A stretch of DNA of 64,000 bases from positions 1-64,000 of the forward strand of contig JAJZUZ010000003.1 in the NCBI GenBank assembly GCA_021845965.1. Reading direction: 5' to 3'. Below the pieces are notes generated by a model. That model saw only the letters and a program-made list of their open reading frames with translations. It was not told the DNA's origin and did not search any database. Numbering within the stretch: the first letter of the stretch is position 1; each line of letters begins with the position of its first letter. Positions 10,797-21,542 of this stretch are shown here, one piece after another. Source of the stretch: Pseudomonadota bacterium. GTDB lineage: Bacteria; Pseudomonadota; Gammaproteobacteria; Burkholderiales; Burkholderiaceae_C. The translations under genes were made by a program, and so were the position numbers.

Positions 10797-11681
10797 ATGA
10801 AGACGCCACACGACCTCAACGAACGCACCCTGGCCGATGCCTGGGCTGACCTCAAGGCGCACGCCGATGCCGGCCTGCCCTTGCAGGCCGACGCCTTCCG
10901 CCTGGCCTTCGCCGACCCGCAGTTCCTGCTGCGCCGCGAGACCCGCGGCATCCGTTTCCAGCTCGAGTTGATGAAACCCGATCTGGAACAGCAGGAACAG
11001 GGGATTGCCAACACCATCGTCGTATTCGGCAGCGCCCGCTTCCTTGCCCCGGAAGACGCGCGTGCCTTGCACGAGCAGGCGCGTGCCAGCGGTGACCCGC
11101 TTGCCATGAAGCGCGCGGAACGCGAGTTGCGCAATGCCCAGCACTACGAACAGGCGCGCCTGTTCGGCCGCCTGGTGGCCGAGCGCAGCGCCCATCTGCC
11201 GCACGCCGAACGGCTTTACATCTGCACCGGCGGCGGGCCCGGCATCATGGAAGCGGCCAACCGTGGCGCGCACGAGGCCGGCGCGCTCAGCGTGGGGCTG
11301 AACATCGCGCTGCCGCACGAGCAGTTTCACAACCCCTACATCTCGCCCAGCCTGTGCTTCAAGTTCCACTACTTCGCGCTGCGCAAGATGCACTTCATGA
11401 TGCGCGCCAAGGCCTTGGTGGCGTTTCCCGGCGGCTTCGGCACCCTGGACGAGCTGTTCGAGATCCTCACACTGGTGCAGACCGGCAAGTCCGAGGCGGT
11501 GCCGGTAGTCTTGTTCGGCAGCGCCTTCTGGAAGAAGCTGGTCAACTTCGACATGCTGGTCGATGAGGGTGTGATCGCGCCCGATGATCTGGAGCTGTTC
11601 ACGCTGGTCGACAGCCCTGAGGCAGCGTGGGAAGCCATCCAGTCCTTCTACCGTCTGGAAGACGGCAGCAGCCCGCCCTGA
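10797..11681 (+). CDS. LOG family (TIGR00730) nucleotide 5'-monophosphate phosphoribohydrolase-like protein
   Basis: LYICTGGGPGIMEAANRGAHEAGALSVGLNI and ALVAFPGGFGTLDELFEILTLVQTGK (GGGxGxME and PGGxGTxxE motifs). Confidence 0.9.
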   Translation: MKTPHDLNERTLADAWADLKAHADAGLPLQADAFRLAFADPQFLLRRETRGIRFQLELMKPDLEQQEQGIANTIVVFGSARFLAPEDARALHEQARASGDPLAMKRAERELRNAQHYEQARLFGRLVAERSAHLPHAERLYICTGGGPGIMEAANRGAHEAGALSVGLNIALPHEQFHNPYISPSLCFKFHYFALRKMHFMMRAKALVAFPGGFGTLDELFEILTLVQTGKSEAVPVVLFGSAFWKKLVNFDMLVDEGVIAPDDLELFTLVDSPEAAWEAIQSFYRLEDGSSPP

Positions 11682-11685
11682 GGCG

Positions 11686-12894
11686 CTAAGGCGTGTGTGC
11701 CGGCGCCCGCAACCCCCACGCGGTGCGGCTGCCCAGCCCGACCACGCCGCCCACGACCCAGAACACCAGCGACACGCCGATGACGGCGCCGATGCTGCCG
11801 AAGAGCAGCGGCATTACCACGCTGGAGCCGTTGAGCGACATCAGCCGCAGGCCCAGTGCCTCGCCGTGGCGGTCGGCCGGCGTGATCTGGTGCAAGGTAC
11901 TCATGATCATGGGCTGGACCGACCCCAGTACCAGGCCCAGCAGCACCGAGCACAGGCCCATGGTCGCGGCATTCGGCATGAACGGGTAGATTGCAAAGAG
12001 CGCGCTTGTGGCCAGCATCGCTGCCGTGATCACGACCCACTCGCGCAGGCGCGTGGCCAGCCAGGGCATGGCCAGGCGCACCACGGTGGCCGCGATGGCA
12101 AACGAGCCCAGCAGCATGCCGATCGTCGAGGCGCTGTAACCGCGCTCGTGCCCCAGCACCGGCAGCACGAAGGTATGCACGTCCCAGCAGGACGAGAGGA
12201 ACCAGTTCACCAGCAACAGGCGGCGCATCAGCGGTTCGCGCAACAGATCCCAGGCGCGGCGCTTGCCCGGCGCGCTCTTCGACGCGGCAGACGGCAGGTC
12301 GGGTGTGCGCCGCACCAGCAGCCAGGTGATCAGCGGCAGAGCGGCCATGAGCAGGAAAGCGCTGCGGAATCCCGCCAGGTCGCCGGCCGCGCCCCCCAGC
12401 CAGACCCCGGCATGGTCGATCAACAGACCGGCCGCCAGCGGCCCGAGGAAATTGGAGGTGGCCGGCCCGATGGACAGCCAGCTGAAGACGCGTTTCAGCT
12501 CGTTGGCGTCGCGGGCCGCACGCCCCACATGGCGCTGCAAGGCGATCGAAGCCGTGCCGGTGGCACCGCCACTCAACAGCGCGGCCACACAGAGGACCGG
12601 AAAGACCGGAAACAGCACCGCCAAGGCCGTGCCGCCGGTCGCGGCCACCACACTGAAGCGGATGGGGCGGCGCAGACCGTGGCGGTCGGCATACCGGCCG
12701 GCCGGCAGCGCGAGAAACACCTGGGTCAGTGCGAACAGCGCCATCAGCAGGCCCACGGCCAGCGCACTGTAGCCCTGCGTGAGCGCCAGCAGGGGCGCCG
12801 CCATGCGCAAGCCGGCCATGCAGGCGTGCAGGCAGATGTGCCCGCCGATCAGGCGCGCCAGCGCGAAACGCGGCGCGGCAGGGCTCTCACTCAC
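11686..12894 (-). CDS. MFS transporter
   Basis: 402 aa polytopic protein with LPAGRYADRHGLRRPIRFS motif-A-like loop. Confidence 0.88.
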   Translation of the reverse strand: MSESPAAPRFALARLIGGHICLHACMAGLRMAAPLLALTQGYSALAVGLLMALFALTQVFLALPAGRYADRHGLRRPIRFSVVAATGGTALAVLFPVFPVLCVAALLSGGATGTASIALQRHVGRAARDANELKRVFSWLSIGPATSNFLGPLAAGLLIDHAGVWLGGAAGDLAGFRSAFLLMAALPLITWLLVRRTPDLPSAASKSAPGKRRAWDLLREPLMRRLLLVNWFLSSCWDVHTFVLPVLGHERGYSASTIGMLLGSFAIAATVVRLAMPWLATRLREWVVITAAMLATSALFAIYPFMPNAATMGLCSVLLGLVLGSVQPMIMSTLHQITPADRHGEALGLRLMSLNGSSVVMPLLFGSIGAVIGVSLVFWVVGGVVGLGSRTAWGLRAPAHTP

Positions 12895-14246
12895 CCCTCA
12901 TCTGCCTCTTTGTCGACCGGCAACAGCGCCTGCGCCTGCGCGTCGGGCAGCGCCTCGACCTGGCGCAGCGCGCGTCCCATCGCGCGGCTGCGCACCTCGG
13001 CGCTGCTGAGCGTGTTGAGCACCGTCTCGGTCTGCGACTTGACCTTGGCCAGCACGTCGCCGAACTTGCCGAACTCGGTCTTGACCGCGCCCAGCACCTG
13101 CCAGACCTCGCTGGAGCGTTTCTCCAGCGCCAGGGTGCGGAAACCCATCTGCAGCGAGCTGAGCATGGCCAGCAGCGTGGTGGGGCCGGCCAGCGTGACG
13201 CGGTGCTCGCGCTGCAGGGCTTCCATCAGGCCCGGGCGGCGCAGCACCTCGGCATACAGGCCCTCGGTGGGCAGGAAGAGGATGGCGAAGTCGGTCGTGT
13301 GCGGCGGTTCCACGTATTTTTCGGCAATGGATTTGGCCTCCAGCCGGATGCGCGCCTCCAGCGCCTTGGCCGCGGCGTCGGCGGCGGCGGCGTCGGCCCG
13401 CTGCTGGGCATCGAGCAGGCGCTCGTAATCCTCGTTGGGAAACTTGGCGTCGATGGGCAGCCACAGCGGCGCCCCGTCCTCGGTCTTGCCGGGCAGCTTG
13501 ATGGCGAAATCCACCACATTCTTGCTGCCCGGACGCGTGGCCACCTGGGCCGCGTACTGGTCGGCCACGAACACCTGCTCCAGCAGGGCGGCCAGCTGCG
13601 CCTCGCCAAACATGCCGCGCGTCTTGACGTTGCTGAGCAGATGCTTGAGATCACCGACCCCGGCGGCCAGGGTCTGCATCTCGCCCAGGCCCTTGTGCAC
13701 CTGCTCCAGACGCTCGGCCACCTGCTTGAAGCTCTCACCCAGGCGCGTATGCAGGGTGGTGTGCAGCTTCTCGTCCACGGTGGCGCGCATCTCGTCCAGC
13801 TTGGTGGCATTGGTCTGCTGCAACTGGGCCAGCTGCGCCTCCAGGGTCTGGCGCACCTCTGCGATGCGGCGTGCGTTGGACTCGCTCATGGCGGAGATCT
13901 GCAGCGTCAGCGTATCGGACAGGGTCTTCTGCAGCAGCGCCAGCTGCTGCCCGAAGGCGTCGATCTGCGTGTTCTGCGTGCGCGTGGCCTCGGCCGACTG
14001 TTGCACCAGACTCTGCTGGAAGGTCGCCAGGTTCTGCGTCAGCTCCAGCCGCGCGCTGCGGGCCGACTCGCCGATCTCCTGGCGCAGCTCGCGTGCCAGG
14101 CGTTCCTGGCCGCCCTGCAGGTCCGCGCGCAGGATCTGCACCGCTTCGGCGGACTTCGCCTCCTCGCGCCGCAGCACCAGCGCCAGCACAAGCACGAAAT
14201 TCAAGAGGCCCAGCGCCAGCAGGGCCCAGAACAGCACGGGGTTCAA
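12891..14246 (-). CDS. rmuC: DNA recombination protein RmuC
   Basis: N-terminal TM and coiled coil, then RmuC core (LPGKTEDGAPLWLPIDAKFPNEDYERLLDAQ; FAILFLPTEGLYAEVLRRPGL); TTG start at 14246 preceded by GGAGGAAAC. Confidence 0.92.
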   Translation of the reverse strand: MNPVLFWALLALGLLNFVLVLALVLRREEAKSAEAVQILRADLQGGQERLARELRQEIGESARSARLELTQNLATFQQSLVQQSAEATRTQNTQIDAFGQQLALLQKTLSDTLTLQISAMSESNARRIAEVRQTLEAQLAQLQQTNATKLDEMRATVDEKLHTTLHTRLGESFKQVAERLEQVHKGLGEMQTLAAGVGDLKHLLSNVKTRGMFGEAQLAALLEQVFVADQYAAQVATRPGSKNVVDFAIKLPGKTEDGAPLWLPIDAKFPNEDYERLLDAQQRADAAAADAAAKALEARIRLEAKSIAEKYVEPPHTTDFAILFLPTEGLYAEVLRRPGLMEALQREHRVTLAGPTTLLAMLSSLQMGFRTLALEKRSSEVWQVLGAVKTEFGKFGDVLAKVKSQTETVLNTLSSAEVRSRAMGRALRQVEALPDAQAQALLPVDKEADEG

Positions 14247-14503
14247 AGCGGTTTCCTCCAGACCGCTATTGTCAACCAAGCCCGCAGTCCGCCCTCGGGT
14301 CTCTCGGCGGCCGCGGGCCGGAACTGTATTTGTCGCAATATACTTGCGGAAAACCGCCCGGGCATGCTGCATGCATCGCCCATCGCCGTGACCACATCGT
14401 GCCGCCATTGCCGGCCACCCCGGTCGCCCGAGATTCCTCCGAGGAGACGCGCCCCATCCTGCCCGGCGCTGCCTCGTCCGCCCCTGGCGCGAAAGGAGAA
14501 CTG

Positions 14504-15763
14504 ATGATCGATCTGATGCTCAACTGGTCCGAATGGATCAAACCGTCGGCCGGACTGCCCATCGTGCAGTGGTCGCTGCTGCTGGCGCTGGCCGCCGCCG
14601 CAGGCCATCTGCTGCAGCGTTATGCAGGCCTGCCCAAGGTGCTGGGCTACTCGGCCGTCGGCGCACTCGCCGGCTTCTCTGGCTACGCGACGACCCACTG
14701 GCCGCTGGACGGCATCAGCCAGTTCCTGGTCGAGCTCGGTCTGTCCATCATGCTGTTCGAGGCCGGCGGTCGGCTCACGCTGCGCTGGTTCCGGCACAAC
14801 CCCATGCTGCTGCTGCAAAGCCTGGCCGAGGCCTGCGCGACCTACGCGGCCGCCTGGTGGGTCATGCAGCTGTTCGACGTCGACGAAGCGTTGCGCATGC
14901 CGTTGTCCCTGGTGCTGGTGGCCACGTCGCCAGCGGTGCTGATGCGCGTGGCGCACGACATCCGCGCCAGCGGACCGGTCACCGACCGCGTGGTCACGCT
15001 GGCCGCGCTCAATACCCTCTACGTACTCGCGCTGGGTGGGGTCATGGCCCGTCTGCTGGGCCGCAAGCCAGAACTGCTGGCCGATGCGGCCTACCCGGTC
15101 GCACTGCTGCTGGTGGCCTCCGTGCTGATGGGCGCCTTGTTGGCATACGCCTTGCGCAAGGCCCTGCAGCTCATGAGCCCCACGAGCGAGAACACGGCGG
15201 TGCTGCAACTGGCGCTGATTGCCGCCGGCACCACGCTGACCGCCAATTTCGGTGGCTCCGCGCCGCTGGCGGCCCTTCTCGCCGGCATTCTGCTCAAGAC
15301 CTGGCATCCGCGTCCCTGGTCCTGGCCGCGGCAGTTCGGCACGGCCGCGGCCGGACTGACCATCCTGATGTTCGTGCTGGTCTCCATGGCCGCCGCCCAG
15401 GCCGAATGGGGACTGAAAGCCTGGAGCCTGATGGCCGCCCTGATCCTGGCACGCGCCGTAGCCAAGGCCGGGGCCATCGGCCTGACGGGCATCTGGACCG
15501 GCGCCAGCGTGAGCCAGGCCCTGTGGACCGCCGGCGCGATGTGGCCGATGTCGGCCGTCGCCCTGCTGCTGGTTTCGCAATACGCCGAGTTCTCGCCCAG
15601 CATCGGCACGCGGGTGGCTGCCATCGCCCTGCCCCTGCTGCTCTTCATGGAAGTCCTGGGGGCGCTCATGGCCGTGCTGGCCCTGCAGCGCGCGGGTGAG
15701 GCCGGCCGCCCGCTCGCGATACGGCGCACAAAGACCACCGGAGGGAATCCCCATGCCACTTGA
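14504..15763 (+). CDS. CPA2-type (Kef-like) cation:proton antiporter membrane domain protein
   Basis: 419 aa; [41 protein letters not shown]; no obvious RCK/TrkA-N domain. Confidence 0.82.
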   Translation: MIDLMLNWSEWIKPSAGLPIVQWSLLLALAAAAGHLLQRYAGLPKVLGYSAVGALAGFSGYATTHWPLDGISQFLVELGLSIMLFEAGGRLTLRWFRHNPMLLLQSLAEACATYAAAWWVMQLFDVDEALRMPLSLVLVATSPAVLMRVAHDIRASGPVTDRVVTLAALNTLYVLALGGVMARLLGRKPELLADAAYPVALLLVASVLMGALLAYALRKALQLMSPTSENTAVLQLALIAAGTTLTANFGGSAPLAALLAGILLKTWHPRPWSWPRQFGTAAAGLTILMFVLVSMAAAQAEWGLKAWSLMAALILARAVAKAGAIGLTGIWTGASVSQALWTAGAMWPMSAVALLLVSQYAEFSPSIGTRVAAIALPLLLFMEVLGALMAVLALQRAGEAGRPLAIRRTKTTGGNPHAT

Positions 15764-16877
15764 AGCCTTCAACCACTCTGCCGCCCTGACGCTGGGGGTC
15801 GAGCTGGAGCTTCAGCTTGTCAACACCCACGACTACGATCTCGCCCCCTACGCCGAGGACATGCTGCGCCTGATGGCCCGGCGCAAGTTGCCCGGCAGCG
15901 TGGTGCCGGAGATGACCTCGAGCATGATCGAGATCTCCACCGGCATCTGCGATTCGCCGGCGCAGGTGCTGGAACAGCTGGGCCAGATCCGCGATGCCCT
16001 GGTGCAATGCGCCGACAAGCTCAACATTGCCATCGTTGGGGGCGGCACCCACCCGTTCCAGCAATGGCACGAGCGGCGCATCTACGACAAGCCGCGCTTC
16101 CGGCAGCTGTCGGAGCTCTACGGCTACCTGTCCAAGCAGTTCACCATCTTCGGGCAGCACGTGCACGTGGGCTGCCAGGACGCCGACAGCGCGCTGCTCA
16201 TGCTGCACCGCATGTCGCGCTACATCCCGCACTTCATCGCGCTGTCGGCCTCCTCGCCGTTCGTGCAGGGTCATGACACCGCCTTCGACTCGGCACGGCT
16301 GAACTCGGTGTTCGCTTTCCCGCTCTCCGGCCGCGCGCCTTTTGTGCTGCATTGGGACGAGTTCAACGCCTACTTCGACAAGATGACACGCACCGGCGTG
16401 GTCAAGAGCATGAAGGATTTCTACTGGGACATCCGGCCCAAGCCGGAGTACGGCACGATCGAGATCCGCGTCTTCGACACGCCGCTGAGCGTGGAGCGCG
16501 CCGCCGCGCTGGCCGGCTATGTTCAGGCACTGGCCGCGTGGTTCATCCAGGAGCAGCCCTTCACCCCGGCCGAGGACGACTATCTGGTCTACACCTACAA
16601 CCGTTTCCAGGCCTGCCGCTTCGGACTGGACGCCATCTACGTGGATCCGGCCAGCGGCACGCATCTGCCCCTGAAGGAACATATCATCGCGACGCTGGAT
16701 CGCGTCCAGCCCTATGCCGTCACGGCGGGCTCGGCAGACGCGCTGGAGTTGCTGCGCAACAGTGCCGAGAATGGTCAGAACGATGCCGGCTGGCTTCGGG
16801 ACGTACAGGCCCACGAGCAGCTGCTGGCCGAGGTCACACGTCAGGCCGGCGGACGTTTCCGGGGGAGCGGGCGCTGA
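15753..16877 (+). CDS. YbdK-type carboxylate-amine ligase (GCS2 family glutamate-cysteine ligase-like)
   Basis: [73 protein letters not shown]. Confidence 0.92.
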   Translation: MPLEAFNHSAALTLGVELELQLVNTHDYDLAPYAEDMLRLMARRKLPGSVVPEMTSSMIEISTGICDSPAQVLEQLGQIRDALVQCADKLNIAIVGGGTHPFQQWHERRIYDKPRFRQLSELYGYLSKQFTIFGQHVHVGCQDADSALLMLHRMSRYIPHFIALSASSPFVQGHDTAFDSARLNSVFAFPLSGRAPFVLHWDEFNAYFDKMTRTGVVKSMKDFYWDIRPKPEYGTIEIRVFDTPLSVERAAALAGYVQALAAWFIQEQPFTPAEDDYLVYTYNRFQACRFGLDAIYVDPASGTHLPLKEHIIATLDRVQPYAVTAGSADALELLRNSAENGQNDAGWLRDVQAHEQLLAEVTRQAGGRFRGSGR

Positions 16878-16892
16878 CGGCCCCGGCTCACC

Positions 16893-17576
16893 TCACTGCA
16901 TCGAAGAAACGTAGGCCACCACGGCGTCCAGATCGGCTTCCGACATCGGACGGGTGATGCCGCTCATGATCGGGTTGACGCGAGCGCTGGTGCCGTCGCG
17001 GTAGTGCTGCAGCGTATTGCGCAGGTACACCGGCTGCTGACCAGCGATGCGCGCGAAATGCTCGTTGCCATGGCCATCCTGGCCATGGCACTGGAAACAC
17101 ACCTTGTTGTAGTAGTCGCGCCCGCGCGCAGCCAGGGCTGCATTGGCCGCGGGTTTGTGCGCCACCTTCTCGTTGGCAAAGAACATCACGATGCCGACCT
17201 TCTCGTCGGCGGACATCGCCTTGATCAGGCCTTCCATGAACTCGTTGCGGCGCCGTCCTTCGGCAAACTGTCGCAGTTGCTCGATCAGGTACTCCGGGTT
17301 CTGGCCGGCCAGGTTGGGCACATCGGGCTTGAGGCTGTTGCCACCTTCACCATGGCAGTGTGCGCAAAAGGCTGCCACCTGCCGCCCGGTCCGAATGACG
17401 TTGGCACCGAGCCTGGGGTCGGACTCGACCTCCTTCAACCGCAGCGGAAGATCAACCGGCACTAGCTTGCGCGCCGGCATGGGCTGGGCCGCCGTCGGCG
17501 CAGCCAGACAGACCCCCGCCAGTGCCGCCAGCAAGGCCATGCCCCACCCCGTCGACTTCCCTCTCGCAGTAGCCAC
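16893..17576 (-). CDS. Di-heme c-type cytochrome (cytochrome c4-like)
   Basis: Signal peptide and two heme motifs CAHCH, CFQCH. Confidence 0.9.
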   Translation of the reverse strand: MATARGKSTGWGMALLAALAGVCLAAPTAAQPMPARKLVPVDLPLRLKEVESDPRLGANVIRTGRQVAAFCAHCHGEGGNSLKPDVPNLAGQNPEYLIEQLRQFAEGRRRNEFMEGLIKAMSADEKVGIVMFFANEKVAHKPAANAALAARGRDYYNKVCFQCHGQDGHGNEHFARIAGQQPVYLRNTLQHYRDGTSARVNPIMSGITRPMSEADLDAVVAYVSSMQ

Positions 17577-17748
17577 CGCCGCCCCCTATTGAGTTGCGGC
17601 GATGGTAAGCAGACGCCGCGGATGGGTTCTGACGTGGATCAAAGAATGCCACCACGCCGGGACAGGGTCCGCGGCAGGGCCGCATGAACACGCAACAAGA
17701 CGCCGGCTGCAGCCGGGGCTGTCAGGCGGCCCGGCGCAGATGCGCGGA

Positions 17749-18735
17749 TCAGGCCTTGCCCAGCACCTGCGGATTGAGCGGCGTCAAGGCCTTGCCCTTG
17801 CCGAAAAACTCGACCAGGTTGTCCGCCGCCAGCTTGGCCATGGCCTTTCGCGTGGGCACGCTGGAGCTGGCGATGTGCGGGGTCAGCACGACATTGGGTA
17901 CCGTCAGCAGGTCCGGATGCACCTTCGGTTCGCCTTCGAACACGTCCAGGCCGGCCGCGGCGATGCGCTTCTCACGCAAGGCCTGCGCAAGCGCACCATC
18001 ATCGACGATGCCGCCGCGCGCGATGTTCACCAGCGTCGCCGTGGGCTTCATCTGCGCCAGCTCGGCCGCGCCGATGGCGTGGTGCGATGCGGGTGAATAC
18101 GGCAGCACCAGCACGAGGTGATCCGCCGTCTTCAGCAGCTCCTCCTTGCTGACGTAGCGCGCCTTGCACTCGGCCTCGGTGGCCGCATCGAGGCGCGAGC
18201 GATTGTGGTAGATCACGTTCATGCCGAAGCCAAGGGCGCCGCGCCGGGCAATGCCCTGCCCGATGCGGCCCATGCCCAGGATGCCGAGGGTGGCGCCGTG
18301 GATGTCGGAGCCGGCGAACATGTCGTAGCTCCACTTGGTCCACCGGCCGGCGCGCAGGTAATGCTCGCTCTCGGCCATACGGCGCGCCGTGGCCATCATC
18401 AGCGCGAAGCCGAAGTCGGCGGTGGTCTCAGTCAGCACATCGGGGGTGTTGGTGCCCAGCACCCCACGGGCGGTCATGGCGTCGAGGTCGAAGTTGTTGT
18501 AGCCCACCGCCATGTTGGCGCAGACCTTCAGCTTCGGGCAGGCGGCCAGCACCTCGCCGTCGATGCGGTCGCTGCCGGTGGTGAAGGCGCCGTCCTTGTC
18601 ACGCAGGCGCGCGCTCAACTCGGCCTTGCTCCAGACCACGTCGGCCTGGTTCGACTCGACCTCGAAATGCTGCGCCAGGTAATCGATCGTCTCGGGGAAT
18701 ACGGCGCGGGCCACGAGGATGCGGGGTTTGCTCAT
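17749..18735 (-). CDS. D-isomer-specific 2-hydroxyacid dehydrogenase (glyoxylate/hydroxypyruvate reductase-like)
   Basis: GATLGILGMGRIGQGIARRG Rossmann motif; LVNIARGGIVDDGALAQAL; ATG at 18735 (MSKPRILVARAVFPE). Confidence 0.92.
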   Translation of the reverse strand: MSKPRILVARAVFPETIDYLAQHFEVESNQADVVWSKAELSARLRDKDGAFTTGSDRIDGEVLAACPKLKVCANMAVGYNNFDLDAMTARGVLGTNTPDVLTETTADFGFALMMATARRMAESEHYLRAGRWTKWSYDMFAGSDIHGATLGILGMGRIGQGIARRGALGFGMNVIYHNRSRLDAATEAECKARYVSKEELLKTADHLVLVLPYSPASHHAIGAAELAQMKPTATLVNIARGGIVDDGALAQALREKRIAAAGLDVFEGEPKVHPDLLTVPNVVLTPHIASSSVPTRKAMAKLAADNLVEFFGKGKALTPLNPQVLGKA

Positions 18736-18770
18736 GGATAGTCTCTTTCTCTCTTGTAGCGGGACCAGAA

Positions 18771-20186
18771 TCAACGGAACCAGATGAAGGTCATGGCGAT
18801 GAACAGGGGCAGCAGGATACCCGCCGACCAGGCCATGTAGCCGAAGAAGCTGGGCATGCGCACGCCGCGGTCCTCGGCAATGGCCTTGACCATCAGATTC
18901 GGCGCGTTGCCGATATAGGTGTTGGCCCCCATGAAGACGGCGCCGGCCGAGATCGCGGCCAGCGTCGGCGCCAGCGTGCTCATGAGCAGGGCCGGGTCAC
19001 CACCGGCGGTGTTGAAAAACACCAGATAGGTCGGCGCATTGTCCAGGAAGGAACTCAGCGCACCCGCGGCCCAGAAATACATCGCGGGGTCGGGCGAACC
19101 GTCCGGCCGCGTGACGGCCGTCACGATGGCGCCGAAGGGACCCTGCACGCCCGCCTTGAGCATGGCAATCACCGGAATGATGGTCAGGAAGATGCCGGCG
19201 AACAGCTTGGCCACCTCCTGCATCGGCACCCAGGAAAACTGGTTGTCGACGTGCACGTCCAGCGGCGTGATCTTCAGCGAGACCAGTGTCACGGCAATCA
19301 GGCCCGCATCGCGCAGCAGCCCCGGCAGGCCGACTTCGGTGCCCAGGACGTGGAAGACCACGCTCGATTTCCACAGACCGCTCATCAGGACCAGGCCGAC
19401 GATGGCGCCCAGCAGCCAGAAGTTGACAGCGCCGTCAAAACCGATGCGACGCGTATCAGGCGTGGGGTCGACCGTCATCAGCTCTTCGCGCCGGTGGTAG
19501 TACCAGCTGTCCATGACGAAGAACAGAACCAGCAAGGAGCCAACAAGGAACAGGGTCTCGGGGAAGATGTGGCTGACGGTCCAGAAGAAGTCGACCCCCT
19601 TGAGAAATCCGAGGAACAGCGGCGGATCTCCCAGCGGAGTCAGCGAGCCGCCGGCGTTGGAGACGATGAAGATGAAGAACACCACCACGTGCGCCTTGTG
19701 CTGCCGGTTGTCGTTGGCCCGGATCAGGGGCCGGATCAGCAGCATGGAGGCACCAGTCGTCCCCATGAAGCTGGCCAGCACCGCACCGAGGGCCAGCAGG
19801 GCCGTGTTCAGGCCCGGGCTGCCGTGCAGATTGCCACGGATGTAGATACCACCAGCCACGGTGAACAACGCCGTCAGCAGGATGATGAAAGGGACGTACT
19901 CGGCAAGCAGGGCATGGGCCAGGCTTCCCGCCGCCACGCCGGGACCGAATGCCACCGAAAAAGGCAGCAGAAAGGCCAGCGCCCAGGCGGCGGATACCTT
20001 GCCGAAGTGGTGATGCCAGAAGGTCGGCGCCAGCAAGGGCATGAGGGCGATGGAAAGCAGGATGCCGGCAAAGGGAACGCCCCACAACGCCGACAACTGG
20101 CTGCCATCGAATTCGCCGGCCAGGGCCAGGCCGGGCCAGCTGCACAGAAGAACAACGGCCAGCAGGCCCCAACGATTTGCTTTCAT
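18771..20186 (-). CDS. Sodium:proton antiporter / NhaD-like (IT superfamily) membrane protein
   Basis: 471 aa polytopic; FIFIVSNAGGSLTPLGDPPLFLGFLKGVDFFWT; FLDNAPTYLVFFNTAGG. Confidence 0.85.
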   Translation of the reverse strand: MKANRWGLLAVVLLCSWPGLALAGEFDGSQLSALWGVPFAGILLSIALMPLLAPTFWHHHFGKVSAAWALAFLLPFSVAFGPGVAAGSLAHALLAEYVPFIILLTALFTVAGGIYIRGNLHGSPGLNTALLALGAVLASFMGTTGASMLLIRPLIRANDNRQHKAHVVVFFIFIVSNAGGSLTPLGDPPLFLGFLKGVDFFWTVSHIFPETLFLVGSLLVLFFVMDSWYYHRREELMTVDPTPDTRRIGFDGAVNFWLLGAIVGLVLMSGLWKSSVVFHVLGTEVGLPGLLRDAGLIAVTLVSLKITPLDVHVDNQFSWVPMQEVAKLFAGIFLTIIPVIAMLKAGVQGPFGAIVTAVTRPDGSPDPAMYFWAAGALSSFLDNAPTYLVFFNTAGGDPALLMSTLAPTLAAISAGAVFMGANTYIGNAPNLMVKAIAEDRGVRMPSFFGYMAWSAGILLPLFIAMTFIWFR

Positions 20187-20204
20187 TCGGTCTTGCTCCC
20201 GCCT

Positions 20205-20891
20205 TCAGGACAGCCAGTGGGTGAACTCTTCCGCCGGCACCCGCGGCGTATGGAAGGTGTTGACGACAGCGCCCTCGTCGGCGTAGCCCAGCGCCATGCC
20301 GCAAACCAGCATCTCGTCCGGGCCTGCGCCGATGTGCGGCAGGATGATCTTCGCGAAGCCGTTCCACGCAGCCTGCGGGCAGGTATGCAGACCGCGCGCG
20401 CGCGCCAGCAGCATGATGTTGTCCAGGAACATGCCGTAGTCCAGCAGCGAACCACGTCCCATCACGCGATCCACCGTGAACATCAGGCCCACCGGCGCAT
20501 CGAAGAAGCGGAAATTGCGCTGATGCTGGGCGTGCATCCTGTCCTTGTCACCCTTGCCGATGCCCAGCAGGCCGTACAAGCCCCAGCCGTTCTCGCGCCG
20601 GCGGTCGATGTAGGGACTGACCCATTTCTCCGGGTAGTAGTCGTATTCCTCGCGGTACTCGGCTGCCAGCGCGGCGTCGGCACGCAAGGCGTCGTGCGCG
20701 GCGCAGACCTGCGCGACCAGGCGGTCGCGGGCGTTGCCGCTTAGGACATAGACCTTCCAGGGCTGGGTGTTGGTCCCCGACGGCGCGCGTCTGGCAAGTT
20801 GCAGGATGTCCTTGATCAGTTCGGGCGCAACAGCCTGGGAGGTGAAGGCGCGCACGGACAGGCGCGTCTGGATGGCTTCGTCAACGGTCAT
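20205..20891 (-). CDS. Nitroreductase family protein
   Basis: RLSVRAFTSQAVAPELIKDILQLARRAPSGTNTQPWKVYVLSG. Confidence 0.93.
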   Translation of the reverse strand: MTVDEAIQTRLSVRAFTSQAVAPELIKDILQLARRAPSGTNTQPWKVYVLSGNARDRLVAQVCAAHDALRADAALAAEYREEYDYYPEKWVSPYIDRRRENGWGLYGLLGIGKGDKDRMHAQHQRNFRFFDAPVGLMFTVDRVMGRGSLLDYGMFLDNIMLLARARGLHTCPQAAWNGFAKIILPHIGAGPDEMLVCGMALGYADEGAVVNTFHTPRVPAEEFTHWLS

Positions 20892-20896
20892 GGTGT

Positions 20897-21343
20897 TCAG
20901 GTCAGGGTTTCAAGCGCAGCCCGCAAGGCGGACGGTAGCGTCACAGGCCGGCGTGTCTGGCGATCGACATACACATGGACGAAGTGGCCCTGCGCCGCGG
21001 CAAACTCTTCGCCCTGCGCGTACAGCCCGACCTCGTAACGCACGCTGGAGTTGCCCAGCCGGGCCACGCGGATGCCCGCTTCCACCTGCTGCGGAAAGGC
21101 CAGCGAGGCAAAGTAGTTGCAGTGGGTCTCGATCACCAGCCCGATGGTCTGGCCACCATGGATATCCAGCACGCCGTGCTCGATCAGCCAGGCATTGACG
21201 GCCGTGTCAAACCAGCTGTAATAGACGACGTTGTTGACGTGCCCATAGACGTCGTTGTCCATCCAACGGGTCGTGATGGGACGGAACGCCCGGTAGGCGC
21301 TGCGCGGCAAGGGGCGCGGTTTCTCGTTGTTGCTGGCACTCAT
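20897..21343 (-). CDS. Acyl-CoA thioesterase (4-hydroxybenzoyl-CoA thioesterase-like hotdog fold)
   Basis: [28 protein letters not shown]...; start ATG 21343. Confidence 0.9.
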   Translation of the reverse strand: MSASNNEKPRPLPRSAYRAFRPITTRWMDNDVYGHVNNVVYYSWFDTAVNAWLIEHGVLDIHGGQTIGLVIETHCNYFASLAFPQQVEAGIRVARLGNSSVRYEVGLYAQGEEFAAAQGHFVHVYVDRQTRRPVTLPSALRAALETLT

Positions 21344-21542
21344 GGCAGGGCCCCGATTTTGCCAGCCCGGCGTCGCCCTCCTCCTAGCGAGAAACCCCGC
21401 CATGCCGGCGGACGATTTCTAGGCGTTCCACCCTAATTTGCTGCATTGCAACAAATAGTGCTTGCATTCTCCATGCCGATACCTAGAATCTGTTTCATGT
21501 TGCACCGCAACATACCATTTAACCCCGTTCAAGGAGATCCGT

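Noticed and set aside
11584-13428. 614-aa plus-strand ORF after the LOG gene
   Set aside because: Antisense to the MFS transporter and rmuC, with shadow-ORF composition.
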